64,000 nt of DNA, taken from contig NZ_CP043476.1 of assembly GCF_009769165.1 (NCBI RefSeq), positions 558,001 through 622,000 of the forward strand, given 5' to 3'. A program made the translations under genes and the position numbers. The notes beneath the pieces were generated by a model. It had not been told where the DNA came from, did no database searches, and worked only from the letters and a program-made list of their open reading frames with translations. This DNA is from Xanthomonas hyacinthi. GTDB lineage: Bacteria; Pseudomonadota; Gammaproteobacteria; Xanthomonadales; Xanthomonadaceae. Positions within the stretch are counted from its first letter, which is position 1. Each line of letters begins with the position of its first letter. This document shows, piece by piece, positions 23,217 to 34,415 of this stretch.

Positions 23217-25202
23217 TCAGCTCAGGCGTCCCAGCAACTGCAAGGCTTCGGCGCGCGCCGCCGGATCGCCGCCGGCCGCCACTTCGGTCAGCAGGGTCCG
23301 CGCGGTTTCGTTGTCGCCCAGGTCCATGTAGGCCACCGCCAACTCCAGGCGTTCGCGGCCGATCGGCGCATGGGTGGGCGCCGGTTCGGCGATCGGTTCG
23401 GCGGCCGCAGACGGCGCAGCGTCCTGGTGCCAGGTCGGCTCGTGGCGTGCCGCAACCGCTGGCGCGACCGGGGTCGGCGCCAGCACCGGCGGCGGCTGCC
23501 GCCATGGCGCGTCGGCATCGATCGGCGCCTGCGCCGCGGGCGCGACCTCGGCCTCGGCATCGGGGTGCAACGCGAACTGCGGATGTTCCGCTGCCGGCAC
23601 GTCGTCGGCGTCGTCGTGACGCGGCGCATGTCCGGCCAGCTCGCGCTCGAACGCCTGGTCCTGGTAGGCCGGCTCTTCGTACGTCTCGTCTGCGGCCACG
23701 TCGTGCGCGCGTTCGTCCAGCGGCGGCAGGTCAGGCGCATCCACGTCGCGATGCGCGACCACCGGCACCGCCGCGGCCAGCGCCGCCGTGTCGTAGCCAT
23801 GCCGCGGCAGCGGCGGCAACGGCGAGGGCTTGCGCCGGCGCGCCAGCAGCAGCGCGCCGAGGCCCAGCAGCAGCAGCGCCAGCCCACCCCACAGCCACAA
23901 CGGCCAGCCGCCGGACGCCGCCGCCGGCTGCGCCGGGGCCTGGGTCTGCCCGGCCTGCGCCAGGCGCTTCTGCGCCGCGGCCAGGTCGCTGTCCTTCAGC
24001 GCGATCAGTTGCTGCTGCTGGGCCTTGAGCTGTTCCAGCTGCTCGACCCGCGAGCGCAGTTCCTGGACCTCGGCATCGCGTGCCGCGAGGTCTTCGCGCG
24101 CCTGCTGCAATTGTTGAGTCGCCACCATGTCTCCCTCGTCGCCGGCACCGGTGCCGGACTTGGCTCCTGCGTTATTGCGTTGCGCCGGCACCGCCGGCGC
24201 GATTTCCAGGCGTGCGCCCGATGCCGCAGTGGCGGTCGCCGCCGCTGCCGGCTTGGCGACGGCCGGCGCCGCGGCAGCGGCCTGCTGCGCCTGCGCCGGT
24301 TGCGGCACCGGCGCGCGCGCCTGGCGCCATTGCGCGGCCTGTTCGCGGACGATGGCGGTGGCCGCCGCGGCATCGATGCTGGCCAGCTCTTCCTGGCGCG
24401 GCGTGCGCAGCACCGCGCCCTGCTTGAGCAGGTTGACGTTGCCGCGGATGAACGCATCCGGATTGGCGCGCAACAGCGCGACCATGGTCTGGTCCAACGA
24501 ATGGCCGCTGCCGCGCGCCAGCTGCCTGGCGATCTGCGACAGGGTCTGCCCGCGCTGCACCGGCGCCAGCGCATCGCCGGGCGCCGATACCGGCGCCGGC
24601 GCGACGGGTGCGGTCGGCGCCACAGGCGATGGCGTCGGCGTGCTGGCGACTGGCGCCGGCGGCAACGGCTCGCTGCGTGCGATGCGATCGGACGGCACCG
24701 CCGCGGCCGGTGCATCGATCGCCGGTGCATCGATCGCCGCAGCGGTATTGGGCGCATCCAGCAACGCCGAATATTCGCGGATCAGCCGGCCCTGGCCCCA
24801 ATCGACCTCGATCAGGAAGCTCAGCGACGGCACCTCCACCGGCATCCGGCTGCTGACGCGGATCACCGCGCGGCCCTGGCTGGTCTGCGCGAAACGGAAC
24901 TGCAGCTCGCCGACCAGGCCATCCGGGCGCTGCAGCCCGACCCGGGCGAAGGTCGCCGGCGAGGCCAGCGCCACGCGCGCGCTCTCCAGCTCGCCCGGTT
25001 CGTTGGAGATCACCGGGATCTCGGCCAGGAACGGCTCGCCCGGCTTGGACAGCACGCGGATGTCGCCCAGCCCCAGCGCCAGCGCGGCCTGGCTGCAGGC
25101 CAGCAGCAGCAGCGCGCAGGCCGCGCGCCAGCCGCGGTGCAGGCCGGACGCAGCCGCAGCATGGCGACGAAGACGATGGAAAATACGTGGTTGTAGGCGC
25201 AT
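23217..25202 (-). CDS. fimV: FimV/HubP-type polar scaffold protein
   Basis: 661-residue envelope protein. In order: basic head and signal helix (about 25-43), FimV N-terminal domain ([20 protein letters not shown], to ~150), Pro/Ala linker, LysM-like segment around 210-268 ([14 protein letters not shown]), coiled coil about 362-417, one membrane helix about 433-454 followed by RRRK, an acidic cytoplasmic stretch and a C-terminal TPR-like cap ([17 protein letters not shown]). Known FimV proteins organise type IV pili and cell poles. AGGGG lies just before the ATG. An IS lies 216 bases upstream. Confidence 0.9.
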   Translation of the reverse strand: MRLQPRIFHRLRRHAAAASGLHRGWRAACALLLLACSQAALALGLGDIRVLSKPGEPFLAEIPVISNEPGELESARVALASPATFARVGLQRPDGLVGELQFRFAQTSQGRAVIRVSSRMPVEVPSLSFLIEVDWGQGRLIREYSALLDAPNTAAAIDAPAIDAPAAAVPSDRIARSEPLPPAPVASTPTPSPVAPTAPVAPAPVSAPGDALAPVQRGQTLSQIARQLARGSGHSLDQTMVALLRANPDAFIRGNVNLLKQGAVLRTPRQEELASIDAAAATAIVREQAAQWRQARAPVPQPAQAQQAAAAAPAVAKPAAAATATAASGARLEIAPAVPAQRNNAGAKSGTGAGDEGDMVATQQLQQAREDLAARDAEVQELRSRVEQLEQLKAQQQQLIALKDSDLAAAQKRLAQAGQTQAPAQPAAASGGWPLWLWGGLALLLLGLGALLLARRRKPSPLPPLPRHGYDTAALAAAVPVVAHRDVDAPDLPPLDERAHDVAADETYEEPAYQDQAFERELAGHAPRHDDADDVPAAEHPQFALHPDAEAEVAPAAQAPIDADAPWRQPPPVLAPTPVAPAVAARHEPTWHQDAAPSAAAEPIAEPAPTHAPIGRERLELAVAYMDLGDNETARTLLTEVAAGGDPAARAEALQLLGRLS

Positions 25203-25307
25203 TACACCCCTGCCCTTGGTGTCATGGCGTGCAATATAGCCGTTATGGCCGTTGCCTTTGGGATTGTGGCGTTCGTCTACGCGGCCATGCGACGGAGTCT
25301 GCCGCCT

Positions 25308-25418
25308 TCCCGCCTTCTCCCATCGGGACCATGGCCCCCTTTTCAGGGGAAGGTGGTCTGCTGGGGCGGATGAGGGTGCGGGTCACGCCTGCGATCGAGC
25401 AGCGCGAGGGCTTTGTCC
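25308..25418. repeat. Dispersed palindrome family B, left part, cut by the IS
   Basis: Contains CCTTCTCCCATCGGG and further on CGGATGAGGGTGCGGG, the same order as the left arm of the intact copy at 58507-58645. The matching right arm follows the IS at 26659-26712. Confidence 0.7.
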
Positions 25419-25454
25419 TGGTCTAATTCTCGTGGACACCTCGATAGGGGATGA

Positions 25455-26623
<1,169 letters not shown>

Positions 26624-26658
26624 AATCCCCTATCTCCGTGTCCACCAAAACTTGACCA

Positions 26659-26712
26659 CGACACTTCGCCCCGTACCCTCACCCCTACCCCTCTCCCGTG
26701 GGGAGAGGGGAA
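26659..26712. repeat. Dispersed palindrome family B, right part, cut by the IS
   Basis: Contains CTTCGCCCCGTACCCTCACC followed by CCCCTCTCCCGTGGGGAGAG, the right arm of the family B palindrome seen whole at 58507-58645. It ends just before the asd stop codon. Confidence 0.75.
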
Positions 26713-26719
26713 TTCCCGC

Positions 26720-27745
26720 TCAGCCTTCCTGCGCCACCAGCTCGGCCAGCTGCACCGCGTTGAGCGCGGCGCCCTTGCGGATGTTGTCGGAGACGATCCA
26801 CAGGTTGAGGCCGCGCGGATGCGAGATGTCCTCGCGGATGCGGCCGACGTAGACCGCGTCGGTGCCGGAGGCGTGGGTGACCGGGGTCGGATAGCCGCCA
26901 GCCTTGCGCTCGTCGACCACTTCCACACCCGGCGACGCGGCCAGCAGCGCGCGCGCCTGCTCGGCGCTGACCTTGCGCGTGGTCTCGATCGCCACCGCTT
27001 CGGAGTGGCCGTAGAACACCGGCACGCGCACCGCGGTCGGATTCACCTGGATGTTGTCGTCGCCGAGGATCTTGCGCGTCTCCCAGACCAGCTTCATTTC
27101 TTCCTTGGTGAAGCCGTTTTCGAGGAAGTCGTCGATGTGCGGGATCAGGTTGAAGGCGATCTGCACCTGGAACTTCTTCGGCTCGATGTCCTGGAACGCG
27201 AGCAACTGCGCGGTCTGCCTGCCCAATTCCTCCATGCCCGAACGGCCGCCGCCGGACACCGACTGGTAGGTGGCCACGTTGATGCGCTCGATGTTGTACT
27301 CGCGGTGCAGCGGCGCCAGCGCCACCAGCATCTGCATGGTCGAGCAGTTGGGGTTGGCGATGATGCCGCGCGGACGCTGCTTCAGCGCTTCCGGGTTCAC
27401 TTCCGACACCACCAGCGGCACGTCGTCGTCGTAGCGGAACGTGGAGGAGTTGTCGATCACCACCGCGCCGGCGGCGGCGAACTTCGGCGCGTAGTCCCTG
27501 GAGATGCCGCCGCCGGCGGAAAACAGCGCGATGTCCACGCCGGAGGGGTCGAAGCTGGCCAGGTCGAGCACGGTGACCTTCTGGCCCTTGAACTCGACCT
27601 GGCCGCCGGCGGAGCGCTCGGACGCCAGCGGGTACAGGGTAGCGATGGGGAAATCGCGCGCGGCGAGGATGTTCAGCATGGTTTCGCCGACAGCGCCGGT
27701 GGCGCCGACGACGGCGACGTTGAAACGACGGGGTTCGTTGCTCAT
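26720..27745 (-). CDS. asd: Aspartate-semialdehyde dehydrogenase
   Basis: Reduces aspartyl phosphate to aspartate semialdehyde, the branch point to lysine/DAP, methionine and threonine. 341 residues from ATG at 27745 (MSNEPRRFNVAVVGATGAVG). The thiol is Cys134 in ANPNCSTMQM; the catalytic His lies in VFYGHSEAV. It acts on the product of the lysAC aspartokinase encoded at 46443-49052. Confidence 0.96.
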   Translation of the reverse strand: MSNEPRRFNVAVVGATGAVGETMLNILAARDFPIATLYPLASERSAGGQVEFKGQKVTVLDLASFDPSGVDIALFSAGGGISRDYAPKFAAAGAVVIDNSSTFRYDDDVPLVVSEVNPEALKQRPRGIIANPNCSTMQMLVALAPLHREYNIERINVATYQSVSGGGRSGMEELGRQTAQLLAFQDIEPKKFQVQIAFNLIPHIDDFLENGFTKEEMKLVWETRKILGDDNIQVNPTAVRVPVFYGHSEAVAIETTRKVSAEQARALLAASPGVEVVDERKAGGYPTPVTHASGTDAVYVGRIREDISHPRGLNLWIVSDNIRKGAALNAVQLAELVAQEG

Positions 27746-27845
27746 GGGAGATGGGTTCGATCGGTAGGAGAAAGGGGGAACAGCCGCATTGCCAGCTGGA
27801 TTCGGGGAACCTCCCGAGCGCGCCGCTCGGGTCGCCGGAGGTTCC

Positions 27846-28886
27846 CTATCGTTTTTTGCCCGCGATGCTGCCGGCGCCATTGCCAGCGCCCACCGCGATC
27901 GCGTCCAGGTTCAATGCATTCGGCGGACGCCCGGCGTCGGCGCCGATGCCCAGCGCGGCGAGCAGGTTGTCCACCGCCAGCGCCACCATCGCACGGCGGG
28001 TCGCGGCGCTGGCGCTGCCGATGTGCGGGGTCAGCACCACGTTGCGCAGCGCCAGCAGCTCCGGACGCACCGCCGGCTCGCCTTCGTACACGTCCAGCCC
28101 GGCCGCGGCCAGGCGCCCGTGCGCGAGCGCGTCGGCCAGCGCCAGTTCGTCGATCAGGCCGCCGCGGGCGATGTTCACCAGCGTCGCACCCGGCCGCATC
28201 TTCGCCAGCGCGGCGGCATCGAGGATGTGCTGCGACTGCGCCGAATACGGCAGCACCAGCAGCAGGTGATCGGCACGCGCCAGCAGTTCGTCGAAGCCGA
28301 CGTAGTCGGCGCGGTGCGCGCGCTCGACCGCGGCCGGCAAACGGCTGCGGTTGTGGTACAGCACGCGCATCGAGAAGCCAGCGGCGCGGCGCGCGATGGC
28401 CTGGCCGATGCGGCCCATGCCGAGGATGCCCAGGGTGCTGCCGTGCACGTCGGCGCCGAGCATGGTCTGGAACGACCACTGCCGCCACTGGCCCTCGCGC
28501 AGCCAGCGCTCGGACTCGGTGATGCGCCGCGCCGCGGCCATCAGCAGCGCGAAGCCGAGGTCGGCGGTGGTTTCGGTGAGCACGTCGGGGGTGTTGCTGG
28601 CGACGATGCCGGCGGCGCTGAGCGCGTCCAGATCGAGGTTGTTGTAGCCGACGCCGACGTTGGCGATGGCGCGCAGCCGCGGCGCGGCGGCGATCTCGGC
28701 CGCGCCGATGCGCTCGTTGAGGGTCACCAGCGCGCCGTCCAGCGGCGCCAGCGCCGCGGCCAGGTCTTGCTGCGAATACTTGGTCACGTCCGCGGTGGTG
28801 GTCAGCGCGCAATGCGCACCGAGCCGTGCGACGACATCGTCGAACAGCGGCTGGCTGACCCACACCCGTGGCCGCGGCTCAGCCAT
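27846..28886 (-). CDS. D-2-hydroxyacid dehydrogenase (glyoxylate/hydroxypyruvate reductase type)
   Basis: 346 residues from ATG at 28886 ([15 protein letters not shown]); a GTG two codons earlier is also possible. NAD(P) motif [19 protein letters not shown], then [10 protein letters not shown] (Arg) and LDVYEGEP (Glu), with the catalytic His in TPHIGSAS. Such proteins reduce glyoxylate, hydroxypyruvate or 2-ketogluconate; sequence alone does not choose. The start overlaps the aroC stop. Confidence 0.88.
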   Translation of the reverse strand: MAEPRPRVWVSQPLFDDVVARLGAHCALTTTADVTKYSQQDLAAALAPLDGALVTLNERIGAAEIAAAPRLRAIANVGVGYNNLDLDALSAAGIVASNTPDVLTETTADLGFALLMAAARRITESERWLREGQWRQWSFQTMLGADVHGSTLGILGMGRIGQAIARRAAGFSMRVLYHNRSRLPAAVERAHRADYVGFDELLARADHLLLVLPYSAQSQHILDAAALAKMRPGATLVNIARGGLIDELALADALAHGRLAAAGLDVYEGEPAVRPELLALRNVVLTPHIGSASAATRRAMVALAVDNLLAALGIGADAGRPPNALNLDAIAVGAGNGAGSIAGKKR

Positions 28887-29982
28887 CGCCACCGCCGGGG
28901 ATGCGCGGGGCGACGCTGCCGACGTCGCCGCACTGCGCGCGGTGACGCAGCGCCTGGTCCATCAGCACCAGCGCCATCATCGCCTCGGCGATCGGGGTGG
29001 CGCGGATGCCGACGCAGGGGTCGTGGCGGCCGGTGGTGATGACGTCCACCGCCTGCCCGTCCACGTCCACCGTGGCGCCGGGCAGGCGCAGGCTGGAGGT
29101 GGGCTTGAACGCCAGCGAGGCGATGATCGGCTGGCCGGTGGCGATGCCGCCGAGCACGCCGCCGGCGTGGTTGGACTGGAAGCCGTCCGGCGCGATCGGG
29201 TCGCGATGCGCGCTGCCCTTCTGGGTCACCACGGCGAAGCCATCGCCGATCTCCACGCCCTTGACCGCGTTGATGCTCATCAGCGCCGCCGCCAGTTCGC
29301 CGTCGAGCTTGCCGTAGATCGGCTCGCCCCAGCCCGGCGGCACGCCGTCGGCGACCACGGCGACCCGCGCGCCGATCGAATCGCCGGACTTGCGCAGCGC
29401 GTCCATGTAGCGTTCCAGCTCCGGCACCTGCGCCGCGTGCGGCCAGAAGAACGCGTTGTCCTCCACTGCCTCCCAGGCGAAACCCTGCGGCAGCAGCGGC
29501 CCGAGCTGGGACAGGTAGCCGCGCACGCGCACGCCGTAGCGCTGCGCCAGCCACTTCTTGGCGATCACCCCGGCGGCCACGCGCATGGTGGTCTCGCGCG
29601 CCGAGGAACGGCCGCCGCCGCGCGGGTCGCGGATGCCGTACTTCTGCCAGTAGCTGTAGTCGGCATGGCCTGGACGGAACTGGCGGGCGATGTCGGTGTA
29701 GTCCTTGCTGCGCTGGTCGGTATTGCGGATCAGCAGACCGATCGGGGTGCCGGTGGTGCGGCCCTCGTAGACGCCGGACAGGATCTCGATCTGGTCGGCC
29801 TCGCGTCGCGCCGAGGTGTGGCGGCTCTTGCCGCTGGCGCGGCGCTGCAGATCGTGGGCGAACTCGGCGGCGTCGATCTCCAGCCCCGGCGGGCAGCCGT
29901 CGATCACGCAGCCGATCGCCGGCCCGTGCGATTCGCCGAAGGTGGTGACGGTCAGCAGGGTGCCGAAGCTGTTCGCGCTCAT
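28879..29982 (-). CDS. aroC: Chorismate synthase
   Basis: Converts EPSP to chorismate with reduced FMN, the last common step to the aromatic amino acids. 367 residues starting [38 protein letters not shown] is signature 1 and [15 protein letters not shown] holds basic active-site residues. [22 protein letters not shown] is also typical. Confidence 0.97.
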   Translation of the reverse strand: MSANSFGTLLTVTTFGESHGPAIGCVIDGCPPGLEIDAAEFAHDLQRRASGKSRHTSARREADQIEILSGVYEGRTTGTPIGLLIRNTDQRSKDYTDIARQFRPGHADYSYWQKYGIRDPRGGGRSSARETTMRVAAGVIAKKWLAQRYGVRVRGYLSQLGPLLPQGFAWEAVEDNAFFWPHAAQVPELERYMDALRKSGDSIGARVAVVADGVPPGWGEPIYGKLDGELAAALMSINAVKGVEIGDGFAVVTQKGSAHRDPIAPDGFQSNHAGGVLGGIATGQPIIASLAFKPTSSLRLPGATVDVDGQAVDVITTGRHDPCVGIRATPIAEAMMALVLMDQALRHRAQCGDVGSVAPRIPGGGDG

Positions 29983-29992
29983 GGCCGCCGGC

Positions 29993-30919
29993 TCACCGGC
30001 CCGCGGCCAGGTCGGCGATGCGCGCGTGGTGCGCGACCAGCTCGCTGGCTTCCACCGCGAAGATGCCCATCTGCCCGACCTTGAACTCGACCCAGGCGAA
30101 ATCCACGTCCGGCAGCAGCTGCAGCAGCGCGCGCTCGGATTCGCCGACCTCGCAGATCAGCAGGCCGTCCTCGGCCAGGTGCGCCGGCGCGTCGCGCAGG
30201 ATCTTCAGCGCCAGGTCCAGGCCATCGTCGCCGGCGCGCAGGCCCAGTTCCGGCTCGTGCGCGTATTCGGGCGGCAGCGCGTCGGTCTCGACGTGGGTGA
30301 CGTAGGGCGGGTTGCTGACGATCAGCTCGTAGCGGCGCCCGCCCAGCCCGGCGAACAGGTCGGATTTGACCAGTTCGACGTTGTCGGCCAGCAGCCGCGC
30401 CTTGTTCTCCGCGGCCAGCGCCAGCGCGTCGTCGCTGATGTCGACCGCGTCCACCTGCCAGTTCGGGTTGTAGTGGCCCATCGCGATGGCGATGCAGCCC
30501 GAGCCGGTGCACAGGTCCAGCGCGCGGCTGACGTCGCGCCCGGCCAGCCACGGCTCGAAGCCGGCCTCGATCAGCTCGGCGATCGGCGAGCGCGGCACCA
30601 GCGCGCGCGCGTCGCTCTTGAAGCTGAGCCCGGCGAACCAGGCTTCGCCGGTCAGGTAGGCGGCCGGGATGCGCTCGGCGATGCGGCGCTCGAACAGCGC
30701 CAGCACCTGCGCCTTTTCCGGCGTGGTGAGACGCGCGCCGCCGTAGGCCGGGCCGAGGTCGTGCGGCAGGTGCAGCGCGTGCAGCACCAGTTGCGTGGCT
30801 TCGTCCAGGGCGTTGTCGTAGCTGTGGCCGAAGCTCAGTTCGGCGGCGTTGAAACGGCTGGTGCCGTAGCGGATCAGGTCGATGATCGTGTGGAGTTCGG
30901 CGGCCGCGTCGGCAGTCAT
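29993..30919 (-). CDS. prmB: 50S ribosomal protein L3 N5-glutamine methyltransferase (PrmB)
   Basis: SAM-dependent methyltransferase that modifies a glutamine of ribosomal protein L3. 308 residues from ATG at 30919 ([19 protein letters not shown]). SAM motif [13 protein letters not shown] (about 134-146) and the amide-binding NPPY at 203-206. It ends 10 bases before aroC on the same strand. Confidence 0.92.
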   Translation of the reverse strand: MTADAAAELHTIIDLIRYGTSRFNAAELSFGHSYDNALDEATQLVLHALHLPHDLGPAYGGARLTTPEKAQVLALFERRIAERIPAAYLTGEAWFAGLSFKSDARALVPRSPIAELIEAGFEPWLAGRDVSRALDLCTGSGCIAIAMGHYNPNWQVDAVDISDDALALAAENKARLLADNVELVKSDLFAGLGGRRYELIVSNPPYVTHVETDALPPEYAHEPELGLRAGDDGLDLALKILRDAPAHLAEDGLLICEVGESERALLQLLPDVDFAWVEFKVGQMGIFAVEASELVAHHARIADLAAGR

Positions 30920-30998
30920 GGCAACAGGCAAGGCAATTCGGCCCCCGATTATAGAGGCCCGGCCGCTATCATGAGCGTTCGTTGCAAGGGAAATCAGT

Positions 30999-31646
30999 AT
31001 GTTCAACCGCAACTTCGGCATCGTCCTGGTGGTCGCGCTGGCCGCCGGCCTGGGCCTGCTGCTGGCCCAGAAGTATTTCGGCGGCGGCGCTTCGGCATGG
31101 CCCGAGACCCGCAGCGTGCGCCTGTACCCGCAGCCGCGCAGCCTGCCCGACTTCCATCTGCGCCAGTCCGACGGCACGCCGCTGGTCCCCGGCGAGCTGA
31201 AAGGCCACTGGACGCTGGTGTTCCTGGGCTTCACCGCCTGCCCGGACGTGTGCCCGACCACCCTGGCCGACCTGGCCCGCGCGCAGCAGCAGTGGGTGTC
31301 GATCCCGGACACGCTGCGCCCGCGGGTGCTGTTCGTCTCGGTCGATCCCGAGCGCGACACCCCGGCGCGGCTGGGCGCCTACGCCCACGGCTTCCACAAG
31401 GACACCCTCGCCGCTACCGCCGACGTGCCGGAGCTGGAACGCTTCGCCAGCGCGCTGGGCTTCGTGTTCCAGAAGGTGCCCGGCAAGCATTTTCAGGAAA
31501 ATCCCAACGACTACAGCATGGACCACTCCGCTGCGATCGCCGTGCTCGACCCGCAAGGCCGCCAGGCCGGGCTGATCCGGCCGCCGTTCGAGCCGGCGGC
31601 GATCGCCGCCGACCTGCAGGCGCTGACCAAGACGACCGCGCCATGA
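30999..31646 (+). CDS. SCO1/SenC-family copper-binding protein
   Basis: Membrane-anchored thioredoxin-fold protein of 215 residues: N-terminal helix (about 6-25), then the copper site Cys81 and Cys85 in [10 protein letters not shown] and His176 in YSMDHSAAI. Such proteins help mature the CuA centre of cytochrome c oxidase or handle periplasmic copper and redox. Its stop overlaps the psd start (ATGA). Confidence 0.92.
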   Translation: MFNRNFGIVLVVALAAGLGLLLAQKYFGGGASAWPETRSVRLYPQPRSLPDFHLRQSDGTPLVPGELKGHWTLVFLGFTACPDVCPTTLADLARAQQQWVSIPDTLRPRVLFVSVDPERDTPARLGAYAHGFHKDTLAATADVPELERFASALGFVFQKVPGKHFQENPNDYSMDHSAAIAVLDPQGRQAGLIRPPFEPAAIAADLQALTKTTAP

Positions 31647-32491
31647 GCCTGCCGACCGCGCTGACCTACGTGCTGCCGCACCGGCTGCTGTCCTCGCTTG
31701 CCCGGCGCCTGGCGTACTCGTCGCGGCCGGGGCTGAAGCAATGGCTGATCGACACCGTGGTGCGCCGCTTCGGGGTGGACCTGGCCGAGGCCGCCGAGCC
31801 CGATCCGCGCGCCTACCCGACCTTCAATGCGTTCTTCACCCGCGCGCTGAAGCCCGGCGCGCGCATCGCCGACCCCGACCCGCAGGCGCTGCTGATGCCG
31901 GCCGACGGCCGCATCAGCCAGCTCGGCCCGATCCGCGACGGGCGCATCTTCCAGGCCAAGGGCCAGGCGTTCAGCGCCGCCGAACTGCTCGGCGACGACG
32001 CGGCTGCGGCACCGTTCGGCAACGGCGTGTACGCCACCGTGTACCTGTCGCCGCGCGACTACCACCGCGTGCACATGCCGTGGACCGGCACTCTGCGCGA
32101 GACCGTGCACGTGCCGGGACGGCTGTTCAGCGTCGGCCCGGACGCGGTACGCAACGTGCCGCGGCTGTTCGCGCGCAACGAGCGCCTGGTCTGCCATTTC
32201 GACACCGAGTTCGGCCCGATGGCTTCGGTGATGGTCGGCGCGCTGCTGGTGTCCGGCGTGGAGACGGTGTGGAGCGGCGTGGAAATCCCGCGCTACGGCG
32301 ACCGCATCACCCGCAAGGACTGGCGCGGCAAGGGCATCGTGCTGGAGCGGTTCGCGGAGATGGCGCGTTTCAACTACGGCTCCACCGTCATCGTGCTGCT
32401 GCCGCCGGGCGTGGCGACGCTCGATCCGGCGCTGGCGGCGGAATCGCCGGTCAGGCTTGGGCAGGCATTGGCCAGGCGGCGGGAACGCTGA
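31643..32491 (+). CDS. psd: Phosphatidylserine decarboxylase
   Basis: Makes phosphatidylethanolamine at the inner membrane. 282 residues from ATG at 31643 ([14 protein letters not shown]). Self-cleavage site is GST at 246-248 in [12 protein letters not shown], where the serine becomes the pyruvoyl group; Asp88 (PADGR) and His144 (DYHRVHMP) complete the known triad together with that serine. Coupled to the SCO gene by a 4-base overlap. Confidence 0.96.
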   Translation: MSLPTALTYVLPHRLLSSLARRLAYSSRPGLKQWLIDTVVRRFGVDLAEAAEPDPRAYPTFNAFFTRALKPGARIADPDPQALLMPADGRISQLGPIRDGRIFQAKGQAFSAAELLGDDAAAAPFGNGVYATVYLSPRDYHRVHMPWTGTLRETVHVPGRLFSVGPDAVRNVPRLFARNERLVCHFDTEFGPMASVMVGALLVSGVETVWSGVEIPRYGDRITRKDWRGKGIVLERFAEMARFNYGSTVIVLLPPGVATLDPALAAESPVRLGQALARRRER

Positions 32492-32610
32492 GACGCGGCG
32501 CCGCGCCGTTGCGCGCAGGCGATCACCCGATCGCCGCAAGCCCTCGCGCGCCGGCGCGCAGCACCTGCGTCGATCGGCGCGACGCGTGCGCGGCCCCGGG
32601 GCCGCGCGCA

Positions 32611-32673
32611 TTCGCGAAAACGCCGGCGCCTTCGCTTCGCTCGCGCAGCCGGCGCGTGCCGCTCGGATACGGT
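32611..32673 (+). promoter_or_regulatory. Perfect PIP box and -10 box (HrpX-type promoter)
   Basis: TTCGC at 32611-32615, exactly 15 bases, then TTCGC at 32631-32635: the consensus plant-inducible-promoter box bound by HrpX in Xanthomonas. A TACGGT (TANNNT) at 32668-32673 follows 32 bases after the box, inside the 30-32 base window known to matter. It lies about 140 bases before the effector ATG. Confidence 0.88.
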
Positions 32674-32812
32674 GCCGCTGGCGATGGCGCTTCGGTCCTG
32701 GCGCATGCAACGCCATCGAACGGAACCGCAGGTCAACGCCTGCGCGAGGATTTCCGGCCTTGCAGCTCGCGCCCGGCGGGCCTGTCTGGCGCGACCGATC
32801 CCCCACATCGAG

Positions 32813-34339
32813 ATGACGACCATGCGGATACTCCGAAGCCAGGCCAATGCGCTGGACACGCTGGCGCGCAATGCGCAGGATGCGCCAGTACAGCTGGAAA
32901 AAACCCTTGCCACGCACAGCCATGCCGACGCCCCGGCACTGGCGCAGGCGCCCCAAAGCAACTACCGGCAGGGCAACGCCTCCGGCAAGCGCAACAGCCC
33001 CCTGTCCGACCTGGCGCGGCGCGCGGCGAAATACGCCGCTGGCGTTGCCGCAGGCGCTTACCTCTACCACAAGACCGCCAACGAATTCTTTCTTTCCACC
33101 ACCGCCCTGCACGACGGCAAGCAGGGTTTCACCAGCGACGCCCGGCTCGAGCGGGCGGCCGAGCAGGCGCAGCATTATCACGACTGCTACATCGGCAGCA
33201 GTCCGGAACAACGCCTGCGCGGCGACCAAGCGCAACGCCCCCGGGCGCCCCGGCTGTGCGGCGAGAACCAGTTCGCGTCCATGCTCGACTTTCGCGCGGC
33301 GACCAAGGTCCACGTGGCGCAAGCGGCGAACACCGCGCAAGCCAGGCAGTCGCTGCGCAAGACGCTGGACTGCGTGATCGGCAGCCGGGTACGTACCGAT
33401 GCCCTGGAACGCTACGGCGTCACCCAGCGGCCACGCGAATGGGACCTGAGGCAAAGCGAGAAATACGACAGGAAGAACGGTTACTCGCTGTCGGGCGTGC
33501 GCAACGAGGCCAGCGGCTCCATGGGCTATGTGTCGCGCTCGATCACCAGCCCCGCCGTCAACCGCGGCGCCAACCACCTCAATCGGGCCACGTCCGGCAC
33601 GCACGCGCTGAGTCCACGCCAGGCGATGGAGTCGCTGCAGGCGGCGCTGCAACGCGCCGACACGCTCGATCCCGCCGCCCAGTTCGCCGCCGGCCAGGCA
33701 TTGCTGACCTTCCGGCGGGTCTATGCCGCGCCGGAGAACTGGGGCGATTCGGAAAAGGTCATCCTCGCCACCCTGTACGCGCATGGCCTGGTCTCCAAGA
33801 CCGAGGCCGACAAGATCGAGGACGACCGCCCCTCCCAGCCCGGCGATCTGGCCAAAGGCATCGCCAATCGCAATCGCGGCGTGCTGGGACCGATCCTGCA
33901 CCGCGCCGACATGCTGTGGCAGGAGAGGATCCTGAAGCGGGACGCCGCCGCCATCGACGACCTGAAACAGAGCGAGGACCTGGCCGGCGTTCCGTTCGCC
34001 CATTTCAAGCTCAACGACACCGGCAGCGGCTTCGAAGACTGCTCGGGATGGGGCAGTTCGTTCACCGGCTTGAACGTGGCCGCCTATCTCAACCACGCCA
34101 GATTGATGAGTGGCGAGCAGCGCCTGTCCATGGACGAGGTGAAAACCATCGTGGCCTGCCTCAATGCGGTATGGGACAACGCGGGCAGCGTCAGGCACAC
34201 GCTCCGGGAAACCGCGCACGGATGCTTCGTCGGCGCCGGCTATACGGTCGAGGACGCCGATGAATTCCACGCGCAGGTGTGCCGCGATGCCGCACAGGCG
34301 TTCTACGGCGGCAAGCAGCTGCGCCGGATCCAGGCCTAG
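32813..34339 (+). CDS. xopAG: Type III effector, XopAG/HopG1/AvrGf1 family
   Basis: 508 residues from ATG at 32813 (MTTMRILRSQANALDTLARN; an ATG three codons on gives 505). The first ~65 residues are polar with few acidic residues, as secretion signals are. The core carries stretches I recognise from HopG1: YHKTANEFFLSTTALHDGKQ at residues 85-104, then GFTSDARL, LCGENQF, and near the end LRETAHGCFVGAG. GPIL at 359-362 fits the GPxL cyclophilin-docking motif described for AvrGf1-type proteins. Family members suppress plant immunity (HopG1 in mitochondria) or trigger a hypersensitive response in citrus. A perfect PIP box precedes it; neighbours psd and mltD are housekeeping genes and G+C is lower here. 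Confidence 0.88.
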   Translation: MTTMRILRSQANALDTLARNAQDAPVQLEKTLATHSHADAPALAQAPQSNYRQGNASGKRNSPLSDLARRAAKYAAGVAAGAYLYHKTANEFFLSTTALHDGKQGFTSDARLERAAEQAQHYHDCYIGSSPEQRLRGDQAQRPRAPRLCGENQFASMLDFRAATKVHVAQAANTAQARQSLRKTLDCVIGSRVRTDALERYGVTQRPREWDLRQSEKYDRKNGYSLSGVRNEASGSMGYVSRSITSPAVNRGANHLNRATSGTHALSPRQAMESLQAALQRADTLDPAAQFAAGQALLTFRRVYAAPENWGDSEKVILATLYAHGLVSKTEADKIEDDRPSQPGDLAKGIANRNRGVLGPILHRADMLWQERILKRDAAAIDDLKQSEDLAGVPFAHFKLNDTGSGFEDCSGWGSSFTGLNVAAYLNHARLMSGEQRLSMDEVKTIVACLNAVWDNAGSVRHTLRETAHGCFVGAGYTVEDADEFHAQVCRDAAQAFYGGKQLRRIQA

Positions 34340-34415
34340 CGCGCCGGCGCGTTGCCGGCCGCGTTGCAGTGGCGGCGCTCGCCGCCGGCGCGAGCAACAA
34401 CGGCACGCGTCGGCC

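Noticed and set aside
32672-32812. Longer N-terminus for the XopAG-like protein from an upstream GTG
   Set aside because: It would start at the -10 box of the PIP promoter and adds an Arg-rich stretch unlike family N-termini.
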